Notes under the pieces: generated by a model
The model's database searches: none
What the model was told of the DNA's origin: nothing
What the model saw: only the letters and a program-made list of their open reading frames with translations
NCBI RefSeq assembly: GCF_003259185.1
Contig: NZ_QGMP01000001.1
Span: forward strand, 2,170,001 to 2,234,000
Source: Isoalcanivorax indicus
GTDB taxonomy: Bacteria; Pseudomonadota; Gammaproteobacteria; Pseudomonadales; Alcanivoracaceae
DNA length: 64,000 nucleotides
Direction of reading: 5' to 3'
Made by a program: the position numbers and the translations under genes
Shown here: piece by piece, positions 36,346-45,977 of the stretch
Position numbering within the stretch: position 1 is the stretch's first letter
How the letters are laid out: each line of letters begins with the position of its first letter

Positions 36346-38133
36346 TTACATGAGGGGGCGCAGGAAACCGAAGAAACGGCTGACCACGCCCGCCTGCACG
36401 CGGCGGCTGCGCAATGCCACTTCGGGAAACTCGCCTTCCGGTTCATAGTGCAGCAGAAAATCCGGATCATCCGGCAACACCGGGCGCCCCCCGTCGACCA
36501 GCGAATAATTCTGGCTCATGTGGGCGGGCCACAGGTCGAGGGTCGGCAGGCGCCGGGAGACACGGGCCGCCCCGCGATTGACGGCGCCCAGCACCGGCAC
36601 CCGCGAGGGCGTCAGCCCGTGGGTCCAGCTGTTGCTGTCTGCCATCAATCGCTCCAGCTTGTCTGCCATGACGCCCGCGAAAGCAGCGTCATGGATGATC
36701 AGGCCATTTTCGGTGTTGTACACCTCCGAGCGCGGATCAAAATTGTGCGAGGTAATCACCGCCACTTCCCGGTCTATCACCAGCACCTTGCCGTGCACAC
36801 TGACCCGCGGCCCGGGGCTGTCCGCCACCGGCGAGCGCGGATCACCGCTCATGGGCATGGCAATACCTGCCGCTTTTTCCTCGATCAGCAGATCGTAACG
36901 CGGCACATAATCGGCAATGTCCTCGGGGAAGGGGCGCAACTCGTGAATCGTCAGATGATGCTGGCGCAGCATCCGCTCGCGCTGGCGTCGACTGATGGCA
37001 TAGACCGGGAAGGCATCCGTCGCGGCCAGCGAGTTGGTGCTGATACGCCAGGTCACTGCGGGGTCGCGGTGCTCACGCAGGAAGCGCTCGAAATCCCGCG
37101 ACATGACCCAGTACGGGCTTTGCAGGTGGATGGAGTGCTGTGCTGAGGCCATCAGCGCGCGCAATTGCCCGGTGCTGTCTTCCTCCGGCTCCTGCGGTGC
37201 CACCCGGATCTTGTCCGGCGGATCATTGAAATAGCTGACCTCGCCCACCACATGGCCGAAATGCTCGATCAGTTCGGCCAGCCAGTCCGGATCACGCGCC
37301 AGATCAATGAACGGCGCGATGCGTGCCGAGCCGATCTCCGGCCACAATACCGGGCTGCCTTCCAGCGCCTCGGCCACATCGCGGGTGTGACGCGGCGACC
37401 GCACCCGGTCATGATCCCAGTAGCGGAAAAAACCCGCCTCAGCCTCGTGTACGATCTGCCCGGTGACCAGCACCTCGAAATCGATGAAATTCATGCGCGT
37501 GTCGAGATCGAAGTAACGCCCGGCCGTATTCCGCCCGCCGACAATCATGTGCCGACCGTCCACCGCGAACAGCTTGTTGTGCATGCGGTGGTTAAGCGTG
37601 CGGAAACAGCACAGGGCCGAGGTGATCACATGGCGACCGCGCGCCACCGCCAGCTCGCGCCGGGGCCCGCCCAGGGGATTGTACAACCGCACCTGGAAAT
37701 TCGGATGGGCCATTTCCAGCGCCGCCTGCACGGCAGGGTCAGGCAACGACAACAGGGCGTCCACCAGGATATGGACCTCCACCCCTCGCCGGGCGGCGGC
37801 CAGCATTTCCGCCAGCAGCAACTGTCCGGCCTCGTCGTCATAGAGGATGTAGTTCTGTAACAGAATACGCTCGCGGGCGCTGCGGATCAGATGCAGGCGG
37901 GCAGCCAGCGCATCCGTTCCACGTTGCAGGGTAATCACATGATGACTGTCGCCGCTGCCGTCGTACAGGTCAGCCAGCGGGCTGTCGGGCGCACAGACAC
38001 GGGGATGGCCCGGCGGGCAGGTGCGCTGGTCCTGCTGCAGGGCGGCCACGCGCTGGTCCATGCGGTCCGGGTCCACGGGTGTTGCGCTGCAGGCCCCCAG
38101 GCACAGCAGACTGATGATCAGGGCGACCCGCAT
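36346..38133 (-). CDS. Phospholipase D-like lipoprotein (cardiolipin synthase-like)
   Basis: A 595-residue protein with a lipoprotein signal (MRVALIISLLCLGACS; lipobox LGAC) and two PLD catalytic motifs: HNKLFAVDGRHMIVGGRN around residue 200 and HGKVLVIDREVAVITSHNFDPRSE around residue 455. Both have the His, Lys and Asp of the HKD superfamily. ATG 38133 is preceded by AGGAGG. It resembles the YmdC/ClsC group of phosphatidyltransferases, but a lipobox at the start implies a periplasmic or outer-membrane-facing enzyme. Substrate not readable. Divergent from an acyltransferase gene, which also points to phospholipid work. Confidence 0.85.
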   Translation of the reverse strand: MRVALIISLLCLGACSATPVDPDRMDQRVAALQQDQRTCPPGHPRVCAPDSPLADLYDGSGDSHHVITLQRGTDALAARLHLIRSARERILLQNYILYDDEAGQLLLAEMLAAARRGVEVHILVDALLSLPDPAVQAALEMAHPNFQVRLYNPLGGPRRELAVARGRHVITSALCCFRTLNHRMHNKLFAVDGRHMIVGGRNTAGRYFDLDTRMNFIDFEVLVTGQIVHEAEAGFFRYWDHDRVRSPRHTRDVAEALEGSPVLWPEIGSARIAPFIDLARDPDWLAELIEHFGHVVGEVSYFNDPPDKIRVAPQEPEEDSTGQLRALMASAQHSIHLQSPYWVMSRDFERFLREHRDPAVTWRISTNSLAATDAFPVYAISRRQRERMLRQHHLTIHELRPFPEDIADYVPRYDLLIEEKAAGIAMPMSGDPRSPVADSPGPRVSVHGKVLVIDREVAVITSHNFDPRSEVYNTENGLIIHDAAFAGVMADKLERLMADSNSWTHGLTPSRVPVLGAVNRGAARVSRRLPTLDLWPAHMSQNYSLVDGGRPVLPDDPDFLLHYEPEGEFPEVALRSRRVQAGVVSRFFGFLRPLM

Positions 38134-38259
38134 GGCCACCTCCTGTCGGCAGACAATACCAGCCCTCCAGCACAACACAGCGAGCGTGACCAGCGCGCCA
38201 AACCCCTCATCATTTTTTGTGTATGATCAGCAAGCCAGAACCAAGGGAGACGACCCGTG

Positions 38260-39147
38260 ATGCGTGTGCCTGCCGCGCTGCTGATTGTTCTACTGCTGTT
38301 ACTCAACACCCTGATCCTGATCGGCCCGATGATGCTGATCGCCCTGCTCAAGCTGGTACTGCCCGGCCAGACGCTCAAGGATGCCTGTTCCCGTGCTGTC
38401 ATGTGGATTGCCGAAACCTGGGCCGAGCTGTGCAAGGCCACCTTTGCCCTGCTGACGCCCACCCACTGGGACATCCGCTGCGACGTGCCGCTGCGCCAGG
38501 ACACCTCCTATCTGGTCGTCAGCAACCATCAATCCTGGGTGGATATTCCGGCACTGGTACAGGCCTTCAACCGCAAGACACCCTATTTCAAGTTCTTTCT
38601 CAAGCAGGAGCTGATCTGGGTGCCGTTCCTCGGGCTGGCGTTCTGGGCACTGGATTACCCCTTCATGAAGCGCTACAGCAAAAGTGTGCTGGCAAAACAC
38701 CCCGAACTGCGCGGCAAGGATCTGGAAATCACCAAAGCCGCCTGCCAGAAATTCCGGCGCATGCCCGTCACCGTGGTCAACTATCTGGAAGGCACCCGCT
38801 TTACCCCCGCCAAACATGCTGCCCAGCAGTCACCGTATCGCAATCTGCTGAAACCGAAAAGCGGCGGCGTTGCCTTTGTGCTGGGCGCCCTGGGCGAACA
38901 GATTGACGCCCTGCTGGATGTCACGGTGGTCTATCCGGACGGCCCACCCCCGGGCTTCGCGGACCTGCTGATGGGTCGGGTGCCACGGGTCATCGTCGAT
39001 ATTCGCGTCACACCGCTGGAGGACTGGCTCTGGCAAGGCGACTACGAGAACGATCGGCAATTCCGTGCGCGCATCCAGCGCTGGGTCAGCGACCTCTGGC
39101 ACGCCAAGGATGCACGGATCGACGCCCTGAAACAGGCCAGCGGCTGA
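38260..39147 (+). CDS. PlsC-family acyltransferase (YihG-like)
   Basis: A membrane acyltransferase of 295 residues. There is an N-terminal hydrophobic hairpin (about residues 5-40), then the HX4D motif NHQSWVDI near residue 88 and the acceptor motif NYLEGTRF, which replaces the usual FPEGTR. This combination and the LKQELIWVPFLG block are typical of the YihG/LCLAT group acting on lysophospholipids. AAGGGAGA lies upstream; GTG 38257 immediately before the ATG is an alternative start. It is divergent from the phospholipase-like gene. Confidence 0.88.
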   Translation: MRVPAALLIVLLLLLNTLILIGPMMLIALLKLVLPGQTLKDACSRAVMWIAETWAELCKATFALLTPTHWDIRCDVPLRQDTSYLVVSNHQSWVDIPALVQAFNRKTPYFKFFLKQELIWVPFLGLAFWALDYPFMKRYSKSVLAKHPELRGKDLEITKAACQKFRRMPVTVVNYLEGTRFTPAKHAAQQSPYRNLLKPKSGGVAFVLGALGEQIDALLDVTVVYPDGPPPGFADLLMGRVPRVIVDIRVTPLEDWLWQGDYENDRQFRARIQRWVSDLWHAKDARIDALKQASG

Positions 39148-39166
39148 CAGCGGCGACCGCCCCCTC

Positions 39167-40273
39167 TTACAGGTCAGCAAGAGGATGGCTGGCCGCCGGC
39201 AGTTCGAAAAAGCCGTCGATATAGCCCACCGGCACCTCTTCCGGCTTGTGGTAGCGGAACTGCGGCGCGCCATCCTTTTCGATCAGCAGCGCCCGCACAC
39301 CCTCACGGAAATCCGGGTGCATGGCGCACTGCACCGACATGATCCATTCCATCCGGAACACGTCACCCAACGACAGATGCCGGGCGCGACGCAACTGCTC
39401 CCATACCAGCCAGGCGGTCTGGGCACAGCCACGCTCGAAGGTAGATACCGCCCGCTGCATCCAGTCGCTGTACCCCTTGCTGTGCAACAGGGCTTCGCCC
39501 ACTTCCACCAGGGTGGCGCCATCACAGACACGATTGATGTCGTCAAAATGCTCGCGCACTGGCGAGGCAGGCGTCTCCTGCGGTGACGCTTCCCGCAACA
39601 GCCGGTGCACCAGCGCATGATCGGTGGCCGCATCGCCGCTCAGTGACAGTGCCTGCAGCGCCGACAACACTGCATCGCGACGCTCGGCGTGGATAAACAC
39701 GTCGGCCATGCCCATGAACAGCGCGTCTCCGGCGTTCAGATGCACGCCGGTCAGCCCGGCAAACAGGCCGGTCTTGCCCGGCGTGCGATTGAGGAAGAAA
39801 CTGCCGCCCACATCCGGGTACAGGCCAATGGTGATTTCCGGCATCGCCAGTTTTGTTTTTTCCGTCACCACCCGTTGCGACGCACCCTGCATCAGCCCCA
39901 TGCCACCGCCCATGACAATGCCATGGGCCCAGCAGATCAGGGGTTTCTCATAGACATGAATCAGATGGTCCAGACGGTATTCACTGGCGAAGTAATCTTC
40001 GATAAACGCGTTGCGCTCGCCCACGGGCGTCATGCTCCGGTACATCTCGACGATGTCACCGCCCGCACAGAAGGCTTTCTCGCCCGCCCCTTCCAGCCAG
40101 ACACAAGCCACCCGCTCATCGGCAGCCCAGGCGGTCAGCTGCTCATGCAGCAGATGAATCATCGGCAGGCTCAGGGCATTCAGGCTACGTTGGGCATTGA
40201 GCCGGGCCAGACCGATCACACGATCGGATTCACAGGGCAGTTCTTCAAAGACAACCGGGGCGTCGGTGCTCAT
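39167..40273 (-). CDS. 3-hydroxyisobutyryl-CoA hydrolase
   Basis: A crotonase-superfamily enzyme that releases 3-hydroxyisobutyrate from its CoA ester in valine breakdown. The 368 residues carry the oxyanion-hole strands GAGEKAFCAGGDI and GIVMGGGMGL, and the hydrolase-specific MPEITIGLYPDVGGSFFLNR with catalytic Glu and Asp. The C-terminal DFREGVRALLIEKD is also typical. AAGGAGC precedes the ATG. It is the last gene of an operon with mmsA, an acyl-CoA dehydrogenase and mmsB, which fixes the pathway. A plain enoyl-CoA hydratase would be about 100 residues shorter. Confidence 0.92.
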   Translation of the reverse strand: MSTDAPVVFEELPCESDRVIGLARLNAQRSLNALSLPMIHLLHEQLTAWAADERVACVWLEGAGEKAFCAGGDIVEMYRSMTPVGERNAFIEDYFASEYRLDHLIHVYEKPLICWAHGIVMGGGMGLMQGASQRVVTEKTKLAMPEITIGLYPDVGGSFFLNRTPGKTGLFAGLTGVHLNAGDALFMGMADVFIHAERRDAVLSALQALSLSGDAATDHALVHRLLREASPQETPASPVREHFDDINRVCDGATLVEVGEALLHSKGYSDWMQRAVSTFERGCAQTAWLVWEQLRRARHLSLGDVFRMEWIMSVQCAMHPDFREGVRALLIEKDGAPQFRYHKPEEVPVGYIDGFFELPAASHPLADL

Positions 40274-40299
40274 CGACAGGCTCCTTCAGGCTATTGGTT

Positions 40300-41190
40300 T
40301 CAGGCGGACTGGCCAGCGATCAGGCGCAGAATGCTGGCAAAGTCCAGCCGCCCGGCCCCCTGCCCGCCGTGCAGACCATACAGGTTGCGAGCCAGTGCGC
40401 CCAGCGGCGTGCGGGTGCCAGCACGCAACGCATTGTCCATGGCCAGCCCCAGATCCTTGTTCATCAGATCCACCGCAAAACCGCCCTGGTAATCATTCGA
40501 CGACGGCACCCCGTCCATGACACCGGGCCAGGGGTTGTAGACTTCCAGCGACCAGTTGCGGCCGGAACTGGCCAGCATGATCTCGGACAGCACCTTCGGG
40601 TCCAGACCATTGTCTGCGCCGAGTTGCAGGGCTTCGCAGGTGCCGATCATCTGGATCGCCAGCAGCATGTTGTTGCACAGTTTCGCCGTCTGCCCGGCAC
40701 CACTGTCGCCCGCGCGGAACACCTTCTTGCCCATGGCCTCCAGCACCGGCCTGGCCCGCGCTACCGCGTCGGCCGGGCCGCCACAGATGAACGTCAGGGT
40801 CCCGGCCCGCGCACCGCCGACACCACCGGATACCGGCGCATCAATCATCACCCGCCCGCGTGCGGCGGCATCGGCCGCCACCGCCTTGGCGGTATCCGCG
40901 TCAATGGTCGAACAGTCGATAATCAGCGCCGTGGCAGGAATCTGCGCAAGAATGCCCTGCTCCCCCTGGTACAGCCCCGTGACCGCCGCCGCCGAAGGCA
41001 ACATGCTGATCACCACCTCGGCCTCCGCCACGGTTGCAGCTGGCGACGCCCCGGTCTGCACGCCGTCACCCGCCACCAACTTGAGCAACTCGGCGGACAG
41101 ATCGTACGCGGTCACCACGTGCCCGGCCTTGACCAGATTGATGGCCATGGGCCCGCCCATGTTGCCCACGCCAAAGAATGCGATCTTCAT
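40300..41190 (-). CDS. mmsB: 3-hydroxyisobutyrate dehydrogenase MmsB
   Basis: An NAD-dependent enzyme that oxidises 3-hydroxyisobutyrate to methylmalonate semialdehyde. The 296 residues have the Rossmann start (MKIAFFGVGNMGGPMAINL), the substrate-binding motif DAPVSGGVGGARAGTLTF and the catalytic Lys in GAGQTAKLCNNMLL. ATG 41190 follows GGGAGA; the longer frame upstream is a shadow. It lies between the acyl-CoA dehydrogenase and the hydrolase in one direction, a standard valine-degradation operon. Confidence 0.96.
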   Translation of the reverse strand: MKIAFFGVGNMGGPMAINLVKAGHVVTAYDLSAELLKLVAGDGVQTGASPAATVAEAEVVISMLPSAAAVTGLYQGEQGILAQIPATALIIDCSTIDADTAKAVAADAAARGRVMIDAPVSGGVGGARAGTLTFICGGPADAVARARPVLEAMGKKVFRAGDSGAGQTAKLCNNMLLAIQMIGTCEALQLGADNGLDPKVLSEIMLASSGRNWSLEVYNPWPGVMDGVPSSNDYQGGFAVDLMNKDLGLAMDNALRAGTRTPLGALARNLYGLHGGQGAGRLDFASILRLIAGQSA

Positions 41191-41234
41191 GCCTGTCTCC
41201 CTGTTGTGATGTCGATGGTGCGTCGATGGTGCTG

Positions 41235-42377
41235 TCAGCGCCCGGCCAGCAGATGCCGGGCAATGATGACGCGCATGATTTCGTTGGTGCCTTCCAGAAT
41301 CTGGTGTACCCGGGTATCGCGCACATAACGCTCCAGCGGATATTCGCGGATATACCCGTAGCCACCGTGCAGTTGCAGCGCGTTGTTGCAGATATCGAAA
41401 CACAGATCGGTGGCCAGCCGCTTGGCCATGGCACAGGCCGCCGTGCGATCCGGCAGACCCGCGTCGAGCTTCCACGCCGCCTGACGCACCATCAGCCGCG
41501 CCGCCTCCAGCTCGGTGGCCATGTCCGCCAGACGGAACTGCACCGTCTGGAAATCCGCCAGCGGCTGATCGAACTGGCGCCGCTCACTGACGTAGGCCAG
41601 TGACTGATTCAGGGCCGCCTGCGCCGTACCCAGCGAGCAGGAGGCAATATTGATCCGCCCGCCATCCAGCCCGCGCATGGCAATACGAAAACCCTCGCCT
41701 TCTTCACCCAGGCGATAACGCGCCGGGATGCGCACGCCCTCGAGCTGCACCTGCCGCGTCGGCTGGCTCTTCCAGCCCATCTTGTCTTCATTGCGGCCAT
41801 AGCTCACACCCGGCGCATCGCCGGGAATCAGGAAGCAGGAAATGCCTTTCGCCCCCGCCTCGCCGGTACGCGCCATCAGCACCAGCACATCGGTGCTGCC
41901 GGCGCCGGAAATAAAGGCCTTGCTGCCCTCCAGCACATAGTCATCGCCATCACGACGCGCGCGGGTTTTCAGCGACGCCGCATCCGAACCCGCATTGGGC
42001 TCGGTCAGGCAGTAGGACGCCAGCGCGTCCCCCGACGCCAGGGCCGCACACCATTCGTCACGCACGGCATCACCGCCGAAGGTGGCCACCATCCAGGTCG
42101 CCATGTTGTGAATGGTGATATAGGCCGTGGTCGAGGTGCAGCCCTCAGCCAGCACCTCGAAAATGAGGCTGGCATCCAGGCGCGACAACCCGAGACCGCC
42201 CTGCGCTTCCGGGGTGTAGAGCCCCATGAAACCGAGCTGTCCGGCCGCGCGCAACACCGGCACCGGAAAATGGCTGTTGGCATCCCAGTCTGCGGCATGC
42301 GGCGCCAGTTGTTTTTCCATGAACTGGCGCGCGGTATCGCAGTAGGCCCGTTGCGTCTCGCTGAGTGAAAAGTCCAT
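41235..42377 (-). CDS. Acyl-CoA dehydrogenase, probably isobutyryl-CoA dehydrogenase
   Basis: A 380-residue FAD enzyme of the short-chain acyl-CoA dehydrogenase fold. Signatures are YCLTEPNAGSDAASLKTRA (FAD contact) and LHGGYGYIREYPLERYVRD, and the catalytic base is Glu in QILEGTNEIMRVII. Its place between mmsA and mmsB indicates oxidation of isobutyryl-CoA to methacrylyl-CoA (as human ACAD8). It starts 3 bases after the mmsA stop. I see no separate enoyl-CoA hydratase for the next step in this window; it may be encoded elsewhere. Confidence 0.9.
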   Translation of the reverse strand: MDFSLSETQRAYCDTARQFMEKQLAPHAADWDANSHFPVPVLRAAGQLGFMGLYTPEAQGGLGLSRLDASLIFEVLAEGCTSTTAYITIHNMATWMVATFGGDAVRDEWCAALASGDALASYCLTEPNAGSDAASLKTRARRDGDDYVLEGSKAFISGAGSTDVLVLMARTGEAGAKGISCFLIPGDAPGVSYGRNEDKMGWKSQPTRQVQLEGVRIPARYRLGEEGEGFRIAMRGLDGGRINIASCSLGTAQAALNQSLAYVSERRQFDQPLADFQTVQFRLADMATELEAARLMVRQAAWKLDAGLPDRTAACAMAKRLATDLCFDICNNALQLHGGYGYIREYPLERYVRDTRVHQILEGTNEIMRVIIARHLLAGR

Positions 42378-42380
42378 GGC

Positions 42381-43874
42381 TTACTTCAGGCTGATGGTCA
42401 TGTTGGCTTCGTGCACCACGTCATCGTCCGGCCAACGCGAGGTCACGGTCTTGGTTTCGGTGTAGAAACGCACCGCCTGCTTGCCGTAGGCGTGCAGGTC
42501 ACCATAGAAAGACCCTTTCCAGCCGGTAAAGGAGAAGAACGGCAGCGGCACCGGAATCGGCACATTGATCCCCACCTGCCCGACTTCCACCTCATGCTGA
42601 TACTTGCGCGCTGCCGCGCCACTGGCCGTAAAGATCGAGGTGCCATTGCCATAGGGGTTGTTGTTCACCAGCGTGATCGCCTCGTCGAGGGAATCGACAC
42701 TGGTGCAGCACAGCACCGGGCCGAACACCTCTTCGCGATAGATTCGCATCGACGGGGTCACATTATTGAACAGCGTCGGTCCGACCCAGTTGCCGTCCGG
42801 GTAGCCGTCCACGGTGCAGTCACTGCCGTCCAGCAGGCATTCGGCGCCCTCCTCACGGCCCGCCGCAATCAATGCCAGCACCCGCTCCTTCGCCTGCGGA
42901 CTGATCAGCGGCCCGTAACCGGCGTCCTCATCATTCCAGGCGCCGGGGCGCACCTTCGCCAGCGCATCGCGCAGCGCCGGAATCATGTCCTTCGCCTTGC
43001 CGACAAACACCGCCACCGAGATCGCCATGCAACGCTGCCCGGCCGCGCCCACGGAAGCGCCCACCAGTTGATTGACCACCTGCTGCGGATTGGCATCCGG
43101 CATGATTACCATATGATTCTTGGCCCCGGCAAAACACTGGGCGCGCTTGAGATTCTGCGTCGCGGTGCGATAGACATGCTGGCCCACCGGCACCGAGCCC
43201 ACAAACGACACCGCCCGCACGGTGTCGTGATTCAACAGCGTGTCCACCTGCGTCTTGCCGCCATGCACCACCTGCAACACCCCTTCAGGCGCACCGGCTT
43301 CAAGGAACAGCTCTGCCAATCGCACCGCCGTCATCGGGTCCTGCTCCGACGGTTTGAGCACAAAGCTGTTACCGCAGGCGATGGCCATGGGAAACATCCA
43401 CAACGGAATCATGGCCGGAAAGTTGAACGGGGTGATGCCGACACACACGCCCAGCGGCTGAATCCAGGAATGCGTATCCACACCACGGGCCACGTTCTCG
43501 ACCGTCTCGCCCATCATCATGGCGGCCACATTGGCGGCCTGCTCCACGACCTCGATACCGCGCCAGACGTCTCCCTTGGCATCGGCAAAGGTCTTGCCGG
43601 TTTCCTGCGACACCAGCTCACCCAGTTCATCATGGTGCTGCTTGAGCAGATGCTGGTAACGCAGCATCACCCGTGCCCGCTCCGACACCGCAACCTCGCG
43701 CCAGCTGAGAAACGCCTCGGCAGCACTGGCGAGCGCTTGCTGCATCTCGGCGTCGGTGGCCATGGGCACCTCCCACAACACCTTCTGCGTGGCCGGATCG
43801 GTCACCGGCAGCCAATCGGATGAGGCGCTTTCCTGGAAAGCACCGGCAATGAGTTGCGGCACGCGGCGGGTCAT
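42381..43874 (-). CDS. mmsA: Methylmalonate-semialdehyde dehydrogenase (acylating) MmsA
   Basis: A CoA-dependent aldehyde dehydrogenase giving propionyl-CoA from methylmalonate semialdehyde, the end of valine degradation. The 497 residues have the nucleophile Cys in [17 protein letters not shown], the NAD-binding [12 protein letters not shown] and the conserved [20 protein letters not shown] tail. GGAGATAG precedes the ATG. It is first in mmsA-acdH-mmsB-hydrolase and divergent from an AraC regulator, as mmsA is from mmsR in P. aeruginosa. Confidence 0.96.
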   Translation of the reverse strand: MTRRVPQLIAGAFQESASSDWLPVTDPATQKVLWEVPMATDAEMQQALASAAEAFLSWREVAVSERARVMLRYQHLLKQHHDELGELVSQETGKTFADAKGDVWRGIEVVEQAANVAAMMMGETVENVARGVDTHSWIQPLGVCVGITPFNFPAMIPLWMFPMAIACGNSFVLKPSEQDPMTAVRLAELFLEAGAPEGVLQVVHGGKTQVDTLLNHDTVRAVSFVGSVPVGQHVYRTATQNLKRAQCFAGAKNHMVIMPDANPQQVVNQLVGASVGAAGQRCMAISVAVFVGKAKDMIPALRDALAKVRPGAWNDEDAGYGPLISPQAKERVLALIAAGREEGAECLLDGSDCTVDGYPDGNWVGPTLFNNVTPSMRIYREEVFGPVLCCTSVDSLDEAITLVNNNPYGNGTSIFTASGAAARKYQHEVEVGQVGINVPIPVPLPFFSFTGWKGSFYGDLHAYGKQAVRFYTETKTVTSRWPDDDVVHEANMTISLK

Positions 43875-43902
43875 GGGCTATCTCCTGGGTCGGTGGGCCG
43901 TT

Positions 43903-43940
43903 CCTGCAAACCCCTGTTTTAGCACACCCGGGCTTGCAGG
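43903..43940. promoter_or_regulatory. Inverted repeat, candidate MmsR operator
   Basis: CCTGCAAACCC (43903-43913) and GGGCTTGCAGG (43930-43940) match as an inverted repeat at 10 of 11 positions with a 16-base spacer. They are centred in the 103-bp gap between the divergent mmsA and AraC genes. Confidence 0.5.
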
Positions 43941-43977
43941 TAAGATGGCATTCCTTGCACGAGATGGACTTTATTGC

Positions 43978-44850
43978 ATGCTGCACACCTCCAACTGGCC
44001 CCTGCCCGCGCACGGCGAACGGGTCCTGCTGCCCCGCCCGCTTACCGACGCACTGGCCCGCCACCCGTTGTCTCGCGACTGCCACCCGCTGGCCTTCGGC
44101 TACTACCCCAGCGCCCGGGGCCACCAGATGGCACGCCAGACGCCGGAGGATCATCTTGTGATTTATTGCGTGGAAGGCGTGGGCTGGGCGACCTGCGGCG
44201 AGCATCGCGAAACGGTACAGCCGGGCGACATGCTGCTGCTGCCGGCGGGGCAGCCGCACGCCTATGGCGCCTCTTCAGCCAATCCCTGGAGCCTTTACTG
44301 GATGCATCTGGGCGGCGATCGCGTCCCGGACCTGTTTCAGCATGTGGGGCTGACGGGGCGCTGCACGGTCGGCCTGCACGAGCGGCTGGTCTCCGACTTC
44401 CGGGCGCTGCTGGCGCTGGCCCGGGGCGGCTACCGCGAGACCGCCTTCCTGCACGGCGCCGACCTGTGCCGCAGCCTGCTGAGTTATGCGGCGTTACTGC
44501 GCCAGCGCGCCAGCGACGACAACGAGGGCCATTTGGACCTGGACCGCCTGCACCACCTGATGGCCAGCCAACTGGACACCCGCCCGACCCTGGCCGACCT
44601 GGCCCGCGCCGCAGGCCAGCGCTCGCCATGGCAGTTCATCCGCCGCTACCGGGCGCTGACGGGACAAACGCCGATGCAGGCGTTCCTGCATCGCAAGATC
44701 GAGCGGGCCTGCTATCTGCTGGACGTGAGCGATCTGACGGTGGCGGATATCGCCCGGCAACTGGGGTATGACGATCCCTATTACTTTTCGCGGCTGTTTC
44801 GGAAAATTACCGGCGTGAGTCCGCAGCGGTATCGGGTTGGGGGGGCATGA
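43978..44850 (+). CDS. mmsR: AraC-family regulator of valine catabolism (MmsR-like)
   Basis: A transcription activator of 290 residues. The N-terminal cupin (about 40-130, LVIYCVEGVGWATCGEHRETVQPGDMLLLPAG-type strands) is the AraC effector domain, and the C-terminal ~100 residues hold two helix-turn-helices (TLADLARAAGQRSPWQFIRRYRALTG and TVADIARQLGYDDPYYFSRLFRKITGVSP). It is divergent from mmsA with a short shared control region, the arrangement of P. aeruginosa mmsR. ATG 43978 is used; ATG 43945 after GCAGG is a real alternative that would add 11 residues. Confidence 0.85.
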   Translation: MLHTSNWPLPAHGERVLLPRPLTDALARHPLSRDCHPLAFGYYPSARGHQMARQTPEDHLVIYCVEGVGWATCGEHRETVQPGDMLLLPAGQPHAYGASSANPWSLYWMHLGGDRVPDLFQHVGLTGRCTVGLHERLVSDFRALLALARGGYRETAFLHGADLCRSLLSYAALLRQRASDDNEGHLDLDRLHHLMASQLDTRPTLADLARAAGQRSPWQFIRRYRALTGQTPMQAFLHRKIERACYLLDVSDLTVADIARQLGYDDPYYFSRLFRKITGVSPQRYRVGGA

Positions 44851-44888
44851 TCTCGTTGTTTTCCATTCTTTTCTGGTCAGGTGGTTGT

Positions 44889-45007
44889 GGCCCTCGGGGG
44901 GCGGGTAAGGGTGTTCAGGACACGCCGTGAATACCTCCCTGTAGGCTTGCGTTCGGCATCCATGCCTCTCGACAGTCCTGAACACCCTTACCCGCCCCCC
45001 GAGGGCC
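44889..45007 (+). repeat. Structured inverted-repeat element, copy 4
   Basis: Perfect 33-bp arms (44889-44921 and 44975-45007) surround a 53-nt core (44922-44974) of variant I, one base different from copy 2 (TACC instead of TACA, which costs one pair in the small hairpin). Left member of pair B. It lies just after the AraC gene and before ung, so between convergent genes. Confidence 0.92.
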
Positions 45008-45132
45008 GTCACGCGCAGCCTGGTCAACAGCTTCCAGCCAACCGAAGGCTTGATTCTTCCGCTAGGCCGGGCTGAGCAGCACGAACAAAACGTTCCGTTG
45101 GCTGGTGGCTTGTTAAACGGGCTGCGCGTGAC

Positions 45133-45249
45133 GGCCCGCAGGGGTGGATGTCCCCTTTCAGGACCTTCGAGAGGCATGGATGCCGAACGAGAGCTTACAG
45201 GGATGTACTTGCAGCGTGTCCTGAAAGGGGACATCCACCCCTGCGGGCC
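45133..45249 (-). repeat. Structured inverted-repeat element, copy 5
   Basis: Perfect 32-bp arms (45133-45164 and 45218-45249) with a 53-nt core (45165-45217) identical to copy 3 and inverted relative to copy 4. The arms differ strongly from those of copy 3 in the middle of the stem but remain fully complementary. Right member of pair B. Confidence 0.92.
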
Positions 45250-45279
45250 ATCACCACCACACCACCAAAACATGGCACC

Positions 45280-45969
45280 TCAATCCAGACGCCAGTCGAT
45301 CGGCGCCTCCCCACGATCCATAAGGTATTCGTTCACCCGCGAGAAATGCCCGCAGCCAATAAAGCCACGGTGCGCCGACAAGGGCGAAGGATGTGGCGCC
45401 GTGAGGACCAGATGGCGCTGGCGATCAATCAGGTTGCCCTTCTTTTGCGCGTAGCTGCCCCACAACAGGAATACCAGCCCCTCACGGCCTGCATTGAGAC
45501 GCTCGATCGCCCTGTCGGTAAAGCGCTCCCAGCCCCGCCCCTGATGGGACGCCGCCTGGCGCTGCTCCACACTCAGCACCGCATTGAGCAACAGCACCCC
45601 CTGCTCGGCCCAGCGTTGCAGGCAACCATGCCCCGGAATCGGCAGACCCAGATCGCGGTGAATTTCCTTGAAGATGTTGACCAGACTCGGCGGCGGGGGA
45701 ACGCCTTCCGGCACAGAAAAGCTCAGGCCGTGCGCCTGGCCAGGACCGTGATAAGGGTCCTGGCCCAGAATCACCACACGTACCGCGTCGAACGGCGTGC
45801 TGTTGAAGGCGTTGAACATCAGCGGACCAGGCGGGTAGATCACCTTGCCCTGGCGTTTCTGATCACGCAGGAAGGCGCGTAGCGCCTGCATGTAGCCGCT
45901 GTCGAACTCCGCAGCAAGCTGCTGTTTCCAGCCTGCCTCCAGATCGATGCCCCGTTCCTGCTGTGTCAT
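45280..45969 (-). CDS. ung: Uracil-DNA glycosylase
   Basis: Ung removes uracil from DNA. The 229 residues (E. coli 229) have the catalytic motif [22 protein letters not shown] with its Asp, the uracil-specific [11 protein letters not shown] and the final [17 protein letters not shown] with the catalytic His. It starts 8 bases after the TetR stop, so the two may be co-transcribed. It is a family 1 enzyme with no missing residue. Confidence 0.97.
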   Translation of the reverse strand: MTQQERGIDLEAGWKQQLAAEFDSGYMQALRAFLRDQKRQGKVIYPPGPLMFNAFNSTPFDAVRVVILGQDPYHGPGQAHGLSFSVPEGVPPPPSLVNIFKEIHRDLGLPIPGHGCLQRWAEQGVLLLNAVLSVEQRQAASHQGRGWERFTDRAIERLNAGREGLVFLLWGSYAQKKGNLIDRQRHLVLTAPHPSPLSAHRGFIGCGHFSRVNEYLMDRGEAPIDWRLD

Positions 45970-45977
45970 ACCGCCCC

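Larger units (their letters stand above)
44851..45279. other. 429-bp intergenic region AraC-ung holding repeat pair B
   Basis: No gene seen. Elements 4 and 5 are separated by 125 bases whose two ends mirror each other: GTCACGCGCAGCC at 45008-45020 and its complement at 45120-45132, with further matches (CCAGCCAAC). The pair and spacer together form one inverted repeat of about 360 bp. Confidence 0.8.
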
